Positions 18,998-27,579 of a stretch of 64,000 nt of DNA are shown one piece after another (position 1 is the stretch's first letter; the number at the start of each line of letters is the position of its first letter). The stretch is from Semisulcospira habei. Taxonomy: Eukaryota; Mollusca; Gastropoda; Semisulcospiridae. The position numbers were made by a program, and so were the translations under genes. The stretch is from positions 89,679,035 to 89,743,034 of the forward strand of contig BTPG01000006.1 in NCBI GenBank assembly GCA_036245525.1, written 5' to 3'. The notes beneath the pieces were generated by a model, which made no database searches, was not told the DNA's origin, and saw nothing but the letters and a program-made list of their open reading frames with translations.

Positions 18998-21900
18998 ATG
19001 GACAACCGTCAAAGATTAAGAAACGTGTTTCACACAACTGACTTACCTATATATAATATTTACAATGTCTATGAATCAATAGAAAGATCTTTTTTAGTCA
19101 TACAAAATAACCTTCTTTCTGATAGTGTAAAGATTCAGATTGTTGCAAAAATAGAATTTGTCAGAGATGTTGGTAAAGTTATTGTAACGTATATCTCGAC
19201 AAGGCAGCACACAGTTAATTCGAGAAGAGAACTAGAGAAAGTGTTTAGAGAAAGATTGTTACCAGACTTCCATGAAGCAATTGACAGAGCAGAAATGCAA
19301 GGGTCTGGCTGGCATGAAGGCCTTGTACATGAACTACAACTAAAGCAGTCAAGATATCATCCTATTTTAGGCAAATCATGGATACCACTACCAAAAGAGG
19401 TTATAGACAAAAAGGGTGTCGTCAATATTCAGAACAATGATAATTTATGTTTCATGTGGTGTGTGCTTTCTAAACTTCATTTTGTAAAAACAAAACCTGA
19501 ACGTGTATCTAACTATACCAAATTTATAAACGAACTCAACTTCAGTGGCATTGAGTTCCCTGTTAAAATAGAGGACATAGACTTGTTTGAAAAACTAAAT
19601 CCTGGTATATCCGTGAATGTGTTTGTATGGGATAATCAATCTGAGAATAAGTTACAGCCAATTAGAGTATCACCAATTGCCCCAACATATGGACAGTCAG
19701 AAGATAAACATGTTGATATGTTGCTAATAAGCTCTGGTGATAACTTTCACTACACAATTATCAGAAATATGTCACGTCTAATTCATAATCATGTATCAAA
19801 ACATAATGGTAAACAGGAAGTGTGTAAGAGATGTTTACAAAGATTCTCCTCTATTGCAGTGGCACATAAACACATTCTACATTGTAGGTCAGCTGATGAC
19901 ATACAAACTGTACTTAAGTATCCAGAGTCTGGTAGTCAAGTGTATTTTAAAAACTATGGGAATCAACAAAAGCTGCCGTTTGTAGTATACGCAGATTTTG
20001 AATCACTCGTCGTTCCATATGAAGGTCCAATTCCAGAGTCATTACCAAAGACTATAAAATTGAGTGACCAAGTGGTGTGTTCTTTTGGATACATTATTGT
20101 TAGGTCAGACGGTCTTCATTCAGAGCCTGTTATCTACAGAGGTGAAAATGCAGCATGCCTGTTTTTAACAGAAATGAGACAACTGTATAGTCAGGTAGTA
20201 CAGTATCTCACAACATGTCAGATGCCTTTGGTGATGACAGAAGAAGACAAACTAAAATTTGATACAGCAGAGACGTGTTGGATTTGTGAACAGCCTCTGG
20301 GAGGTGATAAAGTTCGTGACCACGATCACATAACTGGGCGTTACAGAGGTGCTGCACATGGTGATTGTAACTTGAAATTAAAAATAGATCCTAAGACATA
20401 TAAGTTACCAATCTTTTTCCACAATCTGAAGGGATATGATTCACACATTATCATGCAGGCTGTTGATGAGTCGTACAAAAAAATTAGTTGTATTGCCCAG
20501 ACAACTGAGAAATACTTGACTTTTAGGTTAGATAAATTAGCATTTTATGACTCCATGCAACATTTGTCTTTAGGTCTTGCTAGTCTGGCAGAAGGACTGA
20601 CTGAGTATCCAATAACAAGTAAATATTTTGAGCCAGACTTGATTAAAAAAGGTGTTTATCCATATGAGTACATCAGTGACTGGGTAGTGTTTGAAGAAAG
20701 GAGACTGCCTCCAAAAGAGAAATTTTATTCTACACTAACTGGCAAAGGTATTTCTGACTCTGATTACCAACACGCACTTGATGCATGGGGTAAACTAGGA
20801 TGTCAGACAATTGGTGACTACCATGACCAGTACTTGAAAGCTGACGTTTGCTTGCTAGCAGATGTATTTGAAAGTTACCGTGAAAAGGGTTTGTTACATT
20901 ACAGTCTTGACCCAGCCTGCTACATCACTAGTCCTGGCATGACATGGGATGCATTTTTGAAATCCAGTAAGATATTTATAGACCTGTTGTCTGATCGTAC
21001 GATGGGTGAAATGGTGGAACGCGGATTGAGGGGGGGCATTAGTTTAGCAGCAAATAATTATGCCAAGGCAAATAATAAATATCTTGATGACTTTGACCCC
21101 TCAAAGCCAAGGTCATTTATTACGTACGTGGACGCTAACAATTTGTACGGATTCGCGATGTGTGAATTATTACCATTAAAAAACTTTTGTTTGTATGATT
21201 TGTCACAGTATGGTATAAAAAAATTAACAAAATATATTATGGATCGAGGTCAAAATGATGAAAAGGGTTGGATCTTTGAAGTAGACCTGGAGTACCCACA
21301 CCACCTACATGATTACCACAATGATTATCCGTTGGCTGTTGAGAAAATGAGTTTGACAGGGAAAAAAGAAGACACCAAACTTGTACCAAATTTAAATGAC
21401 AAATTCAATTACGTTTGCCACTATCGCTTGTTGCAGTTTTACATCAGACACGGGTTAGTACTAAAGAAAGTTCACAGAGGAATTCAATTTGATCAGAGTG
21501 CTTTCATGAAAGATTACATAATGAAGAACACCACATTGCGTGCCAGAGACGGCAACACTGCATTTGACAAAGACTTCTTTAAGCTTATGAACAATGCATG
21601 TTTTGGCAAGACAATGGAAAATCCTCATCACCGCAAAGATGTGAGACTAGTCACAACTGAATCAGGTGCAATTAAACTTACAGGTAAGCCCCAGTACACA
21701 GGGTATAAAGAATTTCATTCATCATTGTATGCAGTGTCACTCAAAAAAAAGATTGTTAAACTAGACAAGCCAGTATTCATTGGTATGGCAATTCTTGAGT
21801 TGTCCAAATTATTAATGCTTGAATTTTATTATGATTACTTCAAACCAAAGTATCCTGAGTGTCGTCTGCTATACACTGACACTGACTCTATGATCATAGA

Positions 21901-22423
21901 CGTATGTACTGAAGACTTTTATGAAGACATGAAAACAGAACTACACATGTATGACACGTCTGATTACCCTAAAGACCATCCACTGTTTAGCACACAAAAC
22001 AAGAAAGTGCCTGGAAAGTTTAAGGATGAACTAAATGGTGTGCCTATAGTTGAGTATGTTGGACTGAGATCAAAAATGTATTCTATACTGCATCAAAAGG
22101 GAAGTCAATCCAAAGCCAAAGGTATCAAGAAAACAGCAATAAAAAATAAAGACATTCGACATGAACATTATAAGCAAGTATTAGATGGAGAACTGATGCC
22201 TGATTATCCAAACAAAACACTGAGGTCAAATAGACACAATATTGAAATGATCCAAACACATAAGAAGTCTCTAGCAGTAGGGGACACGAAACGAGTGTTT
22301 TTCAGTAAGGAAAAAGCTTATGCACCAGGTCATTACAGACTCAAGTTATCTGAAGAAATAGCTGATGAACTGGTTGATGAACTAATCAATGAGTTAGTTG
22401 ATGAAATGATTAAAAATGCGTAA
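18998..22423 (+). CDS. polB: Protein-primed family B DNA polymerase (pPolB)
   Basis: Replicates the element; 1141 residues. An N-terminal domain carries the widely shared LPKEVIDKK…NDNLCFMWCVL segment (about 125-155). A C2H2-like finger CKRC…H…HC lies near 273-296. Exonuclease motifs: YADFES (about 331), HNLKGYDSH (about 475) and YLKADVCLLAD (about 611). Polymerase motifs: VDANNLYG (motif A, about 710), KLMNNACFGKT (motif B, about 863) and YTDTDSM (motif C, about 960). Between the first two exonuclease motifs is a zinc-binding CWIC…VRDHDHITGRYRG…C insert resembling endonuclease VII/HNH. All catalytic acids appear present. The 3' end overlaps the convergent integrase gene by 14 bp. Confidence 0.95.
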   Translation: MDNRQRLRNVFHTTDLPIYNIYNVYESIERSFLVIQNNLLSDSVKIQIVAKIEFVRDVGKVIVTYISTRQHTVNSRRELEKVFRERLLPDFHEAIDRAEMQGSGWHEGLVHELQLKQSRYHPILGKSWIPLPKEVIDKKGVVNIQNNDNLCFMWCVLSKLHFVKTKPERVSNYTKFINELNFSGIEFPVKIEDIDLFEKLNPGISVNVFVWDNQSENKLQPIRVSPIAPTYGQSEDKHVDMLLISSGDNFHYTIIRNMSRLIHNHVSKHNGKQEVCKRCLQRFSSIAVAHKHILHCRSADDIQTVLKYPESGSQVYFKNYGNQQKLPFVVYADFESLVVPYEGPIPESLPKTIKLSDQVVCSFGYIIVRSDGLHSEPVIYRGENAACLFLTEMRQLYSQVVQYLTTCQMPLVMTEEDKLKFDTAETCWICEQPLGGDKVRDHDHITGRYRGAAHGDCNLKLKIDPKTYKLPIFFHNLKGYDSHIIMQAVDESYKKISCIAQTTEKYLTFRLDKLAFYDSMQHLSLGLASLAEGLTEYPITSKYFEPDLIKKGVYPYEYISDWVVFEERRLPPKEKFYSTLTGKGISDSDYQHALDAWGKLGCQTIGDYHDQYLKADVCLLADVFESYREKGLLHYSLDPACYITSPGMTWDAFLKSSKIFIDLLSDRTMGEMVERGLRGGISLAANNYAKANNKYLDDFDPSKPRSFITYVDANNLYGFAMCELLPLKNFCLYDLSQYGIKKLTKYIMDRGQNDEKGWIFEVDLEYPHHLHDYHNDYPLAVEKMSLTGKKEDTKLVPNLNDKFNYVCHYRLLQFYIRHGLVLKKVHRGIQFDQSAFMKDYIMKNTTLRARDGNTAFDKDFFKLMNNACFGKTMENPHHRKDVRLVTTESGAIKLTGKPQYTGYKEFHSSLYAVSLKKKIVKLDKPVFIGMAILELSKLLMLEFYYDYFKPKYPECRLLYTDTDSMIIDVCTEDFYEDMKTELHMYDTSDYPKDHPLFSTQNKKVPGKFKDELNGVPIVEYVGLRSKMYSILHQKGSQSKAKGIKKTAIKNKDIRHEHYKQVLDGELMPDYPNKTLRSNRHNIEMIQTHKKSLAVGDTKRVFFSKEKAYAPGHYRLKLSEEIADELVDELINELVDEMIKNA

Positions 22424-23369
22424 CGGTGTCTGGGGGAATAATCTGTAATTCTTCTCTGACAAATGCCCTCTGAGGCGCAGGCTCATACAGATAATATATT
22501 GTTGCGTCTGGACCAGGGATTATTTTTTTTATATTATGAACAGATGTTGACCAGATGGGGTCTGTCGCCCTGCGTCTGTCGTCGTTCTCAGCCTCCCCTG
22601 GTTGATATAAATATCTCACCTGTTTGGTAAATAAACTTGTGTCTGGAGGTGGGGTTGGCCCTTTTTTTGGCTCTGCAATTGTTTTCAATTTAATAGCATC
22701 AGCAGGCTTAGGGTGTCCTTCATTATTCATTGCTTTTATCACATGTGGTAATCTCTTTACCCACTCAGTGTTACGGGTGTCATGCATGAGTTCCTTAGAA
22801 TACTGGTAACTGAAAAGTCTCTCTGACAACTGTTTATTGAAATTTTCTACAATTGCCTGTGATCTGTGCACACCTGGAATACCGCGTCTGACCAGTACGC
22901 CATGCTTAGCAAATAACTGATTAACTGCACCTTTGAATTCTGATCCATCATCAACCTGCACTAGTCTGGGGTATCTTAAAGGGCCTCGACCATATATTTT
23001 TGTTAATGCTGTAGCAACTGTGGTAGCTGTTTTGTCAGATATGGGTTCAGCGTCTTTATACCTTGAAGCAATGTCTACAACAGTCAGTGCATACTTGTAT
23101 CGTTTCTTTCTTATTGTGTCATGTGGTAAGAACAGGAGGTCCATTTGGTGTGTGTCATTTGGGGTAGTGTTTTCAAAATGGGGTCTTGTTATTTTTCTTG
23201 GAGCAGGTAAATATATCTGCCAAATTGCCTGTCTCTGTAACCATTGCTTGACTTGATTGAGTGTTATATCTCCGCCCACAGCGGCATGTAATTTCTGAAT
23301 AGCTGTTGCTCCTTTCCAATAGCCTGATGGAGAGTAATATATTTTTGATAGTTTATTTTCGGCTGCCAT
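22410..23369 (-). CDS. int: Retroviral-type DDE integrase
   Basis: Inserts the linear genome into host DNA. I choose the ATG at 23369 (MAAENKLSKIYY), 12 codons inside the longest frame, giving 319 residues. Core triad, numbered from the upstream start: D89 in QMDLLF, D152 in VDDGSEF and E187 in IVENFNKQL, i.e. D,D-35-E spacing. The N-terminus resembles the PSGYWKGATAIQKLH segment typical of Polinton integrases; I see no clear HHCC finger or chromodomain. The C-terminal SH3-like tail is present. The start overlaps the neighbouring minus-strand gene by 17 bp. Confidence 0.92.
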   Translation of the reverse strand: MAAENKLSKIYYSPSGYWKGATAIQKLHAAVGGDITLNQVKQWLQRQAIWQIYLPAPRKITRPHFENTTPNDTHQMDLLFLPHDTIRKKRYKYALTVVDIASRYKDAEPISDKTATTVATALTKIYGRGPLRYPRLVQVDDGSEFKGAVNQLFAKHGVLVRRGIPGVHRSQAIVENFNKQLSERLFSYQYSKELMHDTRNTEWVKRLPHVIKAMNNEGHPKPADAIKLKTIAEPKKGPTPPPDTSLFTKQVRYLYQPGEAENDDRRRATDPIWSTSVHNIKKIIPGPDATIYYLYEPAPQRAFVREELQIIPPDTVTHF

Positions 23370-23787
23370 TTTTTCTAGCAATGAAAACTCCTGTAAAATA
23401 AACAAATGTCATTCCCACTAGAACAAAGATTATCTCCCCGTTTCTTTGTTGTGTGCTTGGTTTGTAATAGTCACTTAGTTTTGGTTTTGGGATAGACATA
23501 TCTTCACCCGTGACTAAAAAATACTCACGGATTGCTTCGTCTGTATTTGAAAACGTATGCTGTGCGTGACCTTCAAGCCTGAGTTTTTCATTGATGAAAT
23601 CAAGTTTCTCAATTCTATTTTTTTCATAATCTTGCTGGGCTTGAGCAAGTTTTTCAGATGCTTCATTATGACGTTTTAATTCTTCTGCAGATTCTTCTCT
23701 ACCCATTTTTGAAAAGAGATAATTAGAGCCACTAAATGCCAGAGCATTAACCATAGCACCTCCTATCATAATAGCTATCGTCGCCAT
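23353..23787 (-). CDS. Conserved Polinton membrane/coiled-coil protein (144 aa)
   Basis: Unknown function, but I recognise the type from Maverick-like loci of invertebrates. The N-terminus MATIAIMIGGAMVNALAFSG is hydrophobic and glycine-rich. A charged helical segment follows (residues ~30-75, EKLAQAQQDYEKNRIEKLDF), and a second hydrophobic helix IIFVLVGMTFVYFTGVFIA lies near the C-terminus before a basic tail. Probably a virion or membrane-associated protein. It overlaps the integrase start. Confidence 0.7.
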   Translation of the reverse strand: MATIAIMIGGAMVNALAFSGSNYLFSKMGREESAEELKRHNEASEKLAQAQQDYEKNRIEKLDFINEKLRLEGHAQHTFSNTDEAIREYFLVTGEDMSIPKPKLSDYYKPSTQQRNGEIIFVLVGMTFVYFTGVFIARKNGSRK

Positions 23788-23798
23788 AATATTTTTAT

Positions 23799-24029
23799 TT
23801 ACATAGAAACATTTTCAGGAATAATTCCCTGCTTGACAAGAAAATCTTTTGTCGCAATCGACGCTGTGACAACTACAATTAGCTTAGCACTGTCTTCGAA
23901 ATCTAATCTACTCAGGTCTGCCGATTTCATTTTGAGTAGACTTTTTCCCAGCATAGAATAAGCTACTGCTAATCCGCTGATTACGGCAGAGTGATACACA
24001 AGGTTCATTAAATTTTTTGAGTCGTTCAT
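23799..24029 (-). CDS. Small conserved Polinton protein (76 aa)
   Basis: Short, mainly helical protein with a hydrophobic N-terminal half (LVYHSAVISGLAVAYSML) and a KLIVVVTASIATKDFLVKQG segment. Unknown function; the family recurs in animal Maverick-like elements. It sits 11 bp from its downstream neighbour in a compact minus-strand cluster. Confidence 0.65.
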   Translation of the reverse strand: MNDSKNLMNLVYHSAVISGLAVAYSMLGKSLLKMKSADLSRLDFEDSAKLIVVVTASIATKDFLVKQGIIPENVSM

Positions 24030-24064
24030 TTCTTAGGCAAGAAAAATTAAAATAATTAATTTAT

Positions 24065-24514
24065 TTACTGCATGTAAAATGAGTCCAAAGGTTTTGACAC
24101 TGTTGGTAATGTGGAGACTTCTTCTTTTATTTTTGGAGTGTCTGATTTTTTGGTCACTGTACGAGTCTGTGGTTTGTATTTTTTGTATAATTGATAACCT
24201 ACGTAACCAAATCCGACAACAAATCCGGCAACTACATATTTTGTTGTTTGAGGTTCGGGGTCAGGGTCAGACTTAGTTGTTTGTCTCTCACTTTCATGAA
24301 GGTGTGACGGTACTGACACAGGTCCTGACGATCCTGACGGTGGATCAGTTACATGAGTCTTTTCTGTTTGTGCCTTAAGCTGTAATTTTTTTTGCCTATT
24401 ATATTCAGCTAATCTTTTTCCAGCATCAACACGGCCCGGACTTTTAGTCTTCGTCACAGTTTGAACCTGTGTCAAAACAGGGTTCAGTTGTGGAGTCGCC
24501 TGGGTTTCGTCCAT
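24065..24514 (-). CDS. Basic, low-complexity Polinton protein with one membrane helix (149 aa)
   Basis: The N-terminal half is Thr/Lys/Gln-rich, with a basic GRVDAGKRLAEYNRQKKLQL segment. A Pro/Ser-rich linker follows, then a helix KYVVAGFVVGFGYVGYQLYK and a basic tail. It may bind nucleic acid or sit in the virion membrane; unproven. The start overlaps the end of the neighbouring gene by 71 bp in another frame. Confidence 0.6.
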   Translation of the reverse strand: MDETQATPQLNPVLTQVQTVTKTKSPGRVDAGKRLAEYNRQKKLQLKAQTEKTHVTDPPSGSSGPVSVPSHLHESERQTTKSDPDPEPQTTKYVVAGFVVGFGYVGYQLYKKYKPQTRTVTKKSDTPKIKEEVSTLPTVSKPLDSFYMQ

Positions 24515-24971
24515 TTTCTTCTGCAGTAAAATTTATTTTTGAAAAATCGATATAACTACTAGTTACCATCAAAGTTACGGCAGGTGCAAGGTAATTGCCA
24601 AACTTGTAAAACATGGTACATGCTAATTTGCCAATCGAACTAGAAACTATAGGGTTGCTTTCGAGATCATGAGAAAGGCTGTCAGTGTCTATTGGTATGA
24701 AGTGATTAACAGCTTTTGTGTATAGGTAAATAAGAGACCTGCTTAAATCGCGTGTCATTAGTGAAGCAATATGGTTTTCATATTTAGCATGAAGTTTTAA
24801 TAGTTCGTCAGCGGTGAGAGACTCTATGTCTTCTACCATGTATTGTTTTCCGAGATAAGTCTTTGATTTGCCTGAGACAATAACAGAAAGAATGCGTTGT
24901 TTTTTCGAGTCTAAGTCTTTGTTCTCTACCACATTGATATCATTAAGAAGAAGTAATTCGTCTTGGTTCAT
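24444..24971 (-). CDS. Conserved Polinton protein of unknown function (175 aa)
   Basis: ATG 24971 (MNQDELLLLNDINVV) is preferred to the 25028 start. Helical N-terminal region, then ESLTADELLKLHAKYENHIA, a mid-segment of soluble character and a hydrophobic stretch FGNYLAPAVTLMVTSSYI, ending in an acidic tail. No enzyme motif recognised. Part of the minus-strand cluster with virion-type genes. Confidence 0.65.
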   Translation of the reverse strand: MNQDELLLLNDINVVENKDLDSKKQRILSVIVSGKSKTYLGKQYMVEDIESLTADELLKLHAKYENHIASLMTRDLSRSLIYLYTKAVNHFIPIDTDSLSHDLESNPIVSSSIGKLACTMFYKFGNYLAPAVTLMVTSSYIDFSKINFTAEENGRNPGDSTTEPCFDTGSNCDED

Positions 24972-25188
24972 TTTATAATAAAATAAAAAAAACTTTGCCT
25001 GTGAATAACTTATGAAGTTACTGTTCATGTAACTGTCTAGAATAATGTGATCTTACTTGATAACTAATTTCAAAGTTACCTACAACTTACAAGTAACTTT
25101 GACGTTAGTTATCATAAGTTCTTAACCCAAGTCATAAGACACTCGGACAGATTTCTCAAGTTACAAGGACAAGAAGAAAACTTTTTTT

Positions 25189-25341
25189 TTAGTAATAATC
25201 TGGTGGTGGGGCTGATGGCATCAAATGAGCAGGCATGACATCTCTTTGCGAAGTGTATGACAAAAATAATGGATTACCAAAACCTATCGTTACTTGCTTG
25301 TAAGTTCTCGAACTTTTTTCATAGTTTCTTCTACGCCTATC
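25189..25341 (-). CDS. Candidate -1-frame extension carrying PSAP and PPDY motifs
   Basis: After the heptamer A AAA AAG at 25348-25342 in the upstream gene, the -1 frame is open for 50 codons and ends at TAA 25189-25191. It has no early ATG. The relic copy (44093-44269) keeps the same frame: KQ, SFGN/GFGN, LSYT, PSAP and a terminal YY agree, and the length difference between the copies is in-frame. The C-terminus has PSAP (Tsg101-type late domain) and PPDY (PPxY, Nedd4-type). Frameshifting is inferred; splicing or an independent start remain possible. Confidence 0.6.
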   Translation of the reverse strand, partial: DRRRRNYEKSSRTYKQVTIGFGNPLFLSYTSQRDVMPAHLMPSAPPPDYY

Positions 25342-25916
25342 TTTTTTCCTTGTTCTAAAAAAGATTTCTTTAGCTCTTCAACATTTACAGCCTGACTACG
25401 CATCTTATTCTGTATTTCAGATTTTTGTTGTTTATAGTTAGCCAAATCATCCTGGACTCGCTTAAATTCTTCGTCATCAATTTCATTATTTTCCAAAGCC
25501 TTACTAATAATAAGTTTTATACTCGTCAGCTTAGCTGCTGCGAGCGTACTTAATGCTTCATGCTTCTGCAACTTCATATAAAATCTTTTGTTAATGGCTT
25601 CCATACCAAAGCATGCTAGACTTGTGACAAGACCAATACCTTCAACAGCAATTCCTATAACACTTCCCACCCCCGTTGCAAAAAGAGTTATACCTCCTAC
25701 AGATAATCCGGCTGAAACCACCCCCATGGCCATTGATGTGTTGTGTACAGAATTGAAAACCGTATTGTAACGGCGTTTACACCTCGAGTATTTTGCTTGT
25801 TCTTCTTCCAAATACTTCAACGCTTCTGTAATATTCATTAAACGAAATGAATCTGCCTTTAATGTTTTATCACGCTCAATAGGCTCAGGTGGTATTTGTG
25901 GATACAAGTTCACCAT
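25290..25916 (-). CDS. Polinton helical membrane-active-type protein (208 aa)
   Basis: An N-terminal helical segment (NITEALKYLEEEQAKYSRCK) leads into a long glycine/alanine-rich hydrophobic hairpin (about residues 65-105, including GVVSAGLSVGG and GVGSVIGIAVEG). A charged helix with the family signature NNEIDDEEFKRVQDDLANYK follows. The layout resembles pore-forming helical proteins; I recognise the family from many cnidarian and molluscan Maverick-like loci. A homologous relic lies at 43498-44150. The 3' end contains a slippery-type heptamer leading into the -1-frame extension. Function unproven; membrane penetration or virion assembly is plausible. Confidence 0.7.
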   Translation of the reverse strand: MVNLYPQIPPEPIERDKTLKADSFRLMNITEALKYLEEEQAKYSRCKRRYNTVFNSVHNTSMAMGVVSAGLSVGGITLFATGVGSVIGIAVEGIGLVTSLACFGMEAINKRFYMKLQKHEALSTLAAAKLTSIKLIISKALENNEIDDEEFKRVQDDLANYKQQKSEIQNKMRSQAVNVEELKKSFLEQGKKIGVEETMKKVRELTSK

Positions 25917-25937
25917 TTTTTATTTACAAATATTTTT

Positions 25938-26822
25938 TTAATCAGCAATTACATTTTGCAACTCTTCAAAATTATACAATTTGCTGGCATAATAAAATGC
26001 AACAAGATCAATGTGTTCAAGGTTTATGTAAGTTAGACGAACAAAAGTTGTTTTGTCAACCACCACCTTGACAGCTGGAATACTGCTCGAAACATTAATA
26101 ACATCATTATTTTTTGTAATAGCAATAAAGACCTTTGATGATTCTGATACTGTTTCATCCCATGTAAGTTTAATTCCTTGTGCAATTTGAGCCTCTTTTG
26201 CAGAAGCAACAGATTTCATAATAATTTCAAATACTATTGCCGCTTCTCTAGCCACGACTAAGCTTGCTGGCATAAACACAACAGTGGTATCTGATCTACC
26301 CTTTCTAGTTGTAAGAAGATATCTTCGTTTCTCATAATTTTCAACTTTCAGTTTTTCTCTGCTATTGTTGTCTAGGGCAAAACTTGGAACAAGGCTTACA
26401 ATAAGCGGCCCAGAATTAACAACCTTCCTAAAAACTAAGGCGCCTTCATCATCAGTGTATACATAAGGACTAATAAATTCAATCTTTATGTCCCAGTCAA
26501 TTGTGGGTGGTGGTGCCGGTACAGGTGAAACAACCCACTTACTACCCACATGTATTAAGTTGTAGGGCACATTATTTACAAGATTAGGCGCAACAGGCAC
26601 AGTAACATCACGTAGCTGACCAAGTTTAGGAATCTGTCTTTCACCATCTTTCATGTCAACAATTACTTTTCTCTTGTACATGCCATAGGAATCAAGTTCA
26701 AAACCATATATTTCTCCAATTTCTCCCTCTTTCTCAAAATCCTGTACGTCTGCCAAATCTTTCAACTCTGTTACTGGACACGCAACTGGTATGATTCTCG
26801 GCTTTGGACCAAGACCACTCAT
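25938..26822 (-). CDS. Conserved Polinton protein, possible virion component (294 aa)
   Basis: I choose ATG 26822 (MSGLGPKPRIIP). The sequence is beta-rich, with KWVVSPVPAPPPTIDWDIKI at mid-length and a YTDDEGALVFRKVV segment, and is soluble throughout with no membrane helix. A clear paralogous relic at 40465-41665 aligns from YTDDEGALVF to the C-terminal NVIAD. Role unknown; location among capsid-type genes suggests a structural protein. Confidence 0.65.
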   Translation of the reverse strand: MSGLGPKPRIIPVACPVTELKDLADVQDFEKEGEIGEIYGFELDSYGMYKRKVIVDMKDGERQIPKLGQLRDVTVPVAPNLVNNVPYNLIHVGSKWVVSPVPAPPPTIDWDIKIEFISPYVYTDDEGALVFRKVVNSGPLIVSLVPSFALDNNSREKLKVENYEKRRYLLTTRKGRSDTTVVFMPASLVVAREAAIVFEIIMKSVASAKEAQIAQGIKLTWDETVSESSKVFIAITKNNDVINVSSSIPAVKVVVDKTTFVRLTYINLEHIDLVAFYYASKLYNFEELQNVIAD

Positions 26823-26842
26823 TTTTATAAACAAAAATAAAA

Positions 26843-27556
26843 TTATTTAATTTCCAAAACAACATAAAAATCATGCATTACAACTGGTTTACCATTCTGA
26901 TTAGTTACAGATAAGCACAATGATTCAAAGAAACTAGAACCTAATTTTTTAAACTGAGAATTAGGAAATCTAGCAACCACATTTTCACAATATGGGGCAG
27001 TTCCAGTCGGCAAGCATCTTAACAAAGTTGAAGGCTTTCCATTGTGTACATTTTCAGTAGTGTTCAGTTCTTTCAAATGAACATTTAGCACTGTGTGTAC
27101 TGACAAATGAACAGGATATCTGCCAGTTATTCTTGGTTTTTTTGGTGATAGTAGACTACCAACTGATTGTGACCAATCTTCATCTGGATGTGTTATTGTT
27201 TTAAAAAATCCAAGTAATAATAAAAGACTAATTGATAAAGAAAACTGACCACTTTTCGGAAAATCAATTGTAACAAGTAAATTAGCTGGGTTTAAAGTTG
27301 CTTTAATTTTAAATTCATTTTGAAGCCATTCAGCTAAAGTACAAAAGTCATAATACCCAGCTCGTAAAGTATCACCCTTCTCAATACCATCAAGAGTTCC
27401 ACTTACAGAATAATTTTCATCATCCGTTACATTAAACCACTTTACTGTGTAGAACATTTCATGGATAGCTACAGCCTTGCTACCATCACGATTATCAATC
27501 CCATTAGTTAACCACATTGGTTTGCTTGTGTCAATATTTGTTAAGGTTATAAACAT
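26843..27556 (-). CDS. Candidate minor capsid (penton-like) protein (237 aa)
   Basis: ATG 27556 (MFITLTNIDTSKP) is preferred. The protein is beta-rich, and the segment GYYDFCTLAEWLQNEFKIKA followed by LLVTIDFPKSGQFSLS resembles the GYY-x-L-x3-L pattern in single-jelly-roll pentons of Polintons and adintoviruses. That similarity is from memory, so the penton assignment is tentative. It faces the divergent plus-strand gene across only 23 bp, implying a shared promoter region. Confidence 0.5.
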   Translation of the reverse strand: MFITLTNIDTSKPMWLTNGIDNRDGSKAVAIHEMFYTVKWFNVTDDENYSVSGTLDGIEKGDTLRAGYYDFCTLAEWLQNEFKIKATLNPANLLVTIDFPKSGQFSLSISLLLLLGFFKTITHPDEDWSQSVGSLLSPKKPRITGRYPVHLSVHTVLNVHLKELNTTENVHNGKPSTLLRCLPTGTAPYCENVVARFPNSQFKKLGSSFFESLCLSVTNQNGKPVVMHDFYVVLEIK

Positions 27557-27579
27557 TTTTATTATCACATAAAAAAAGG

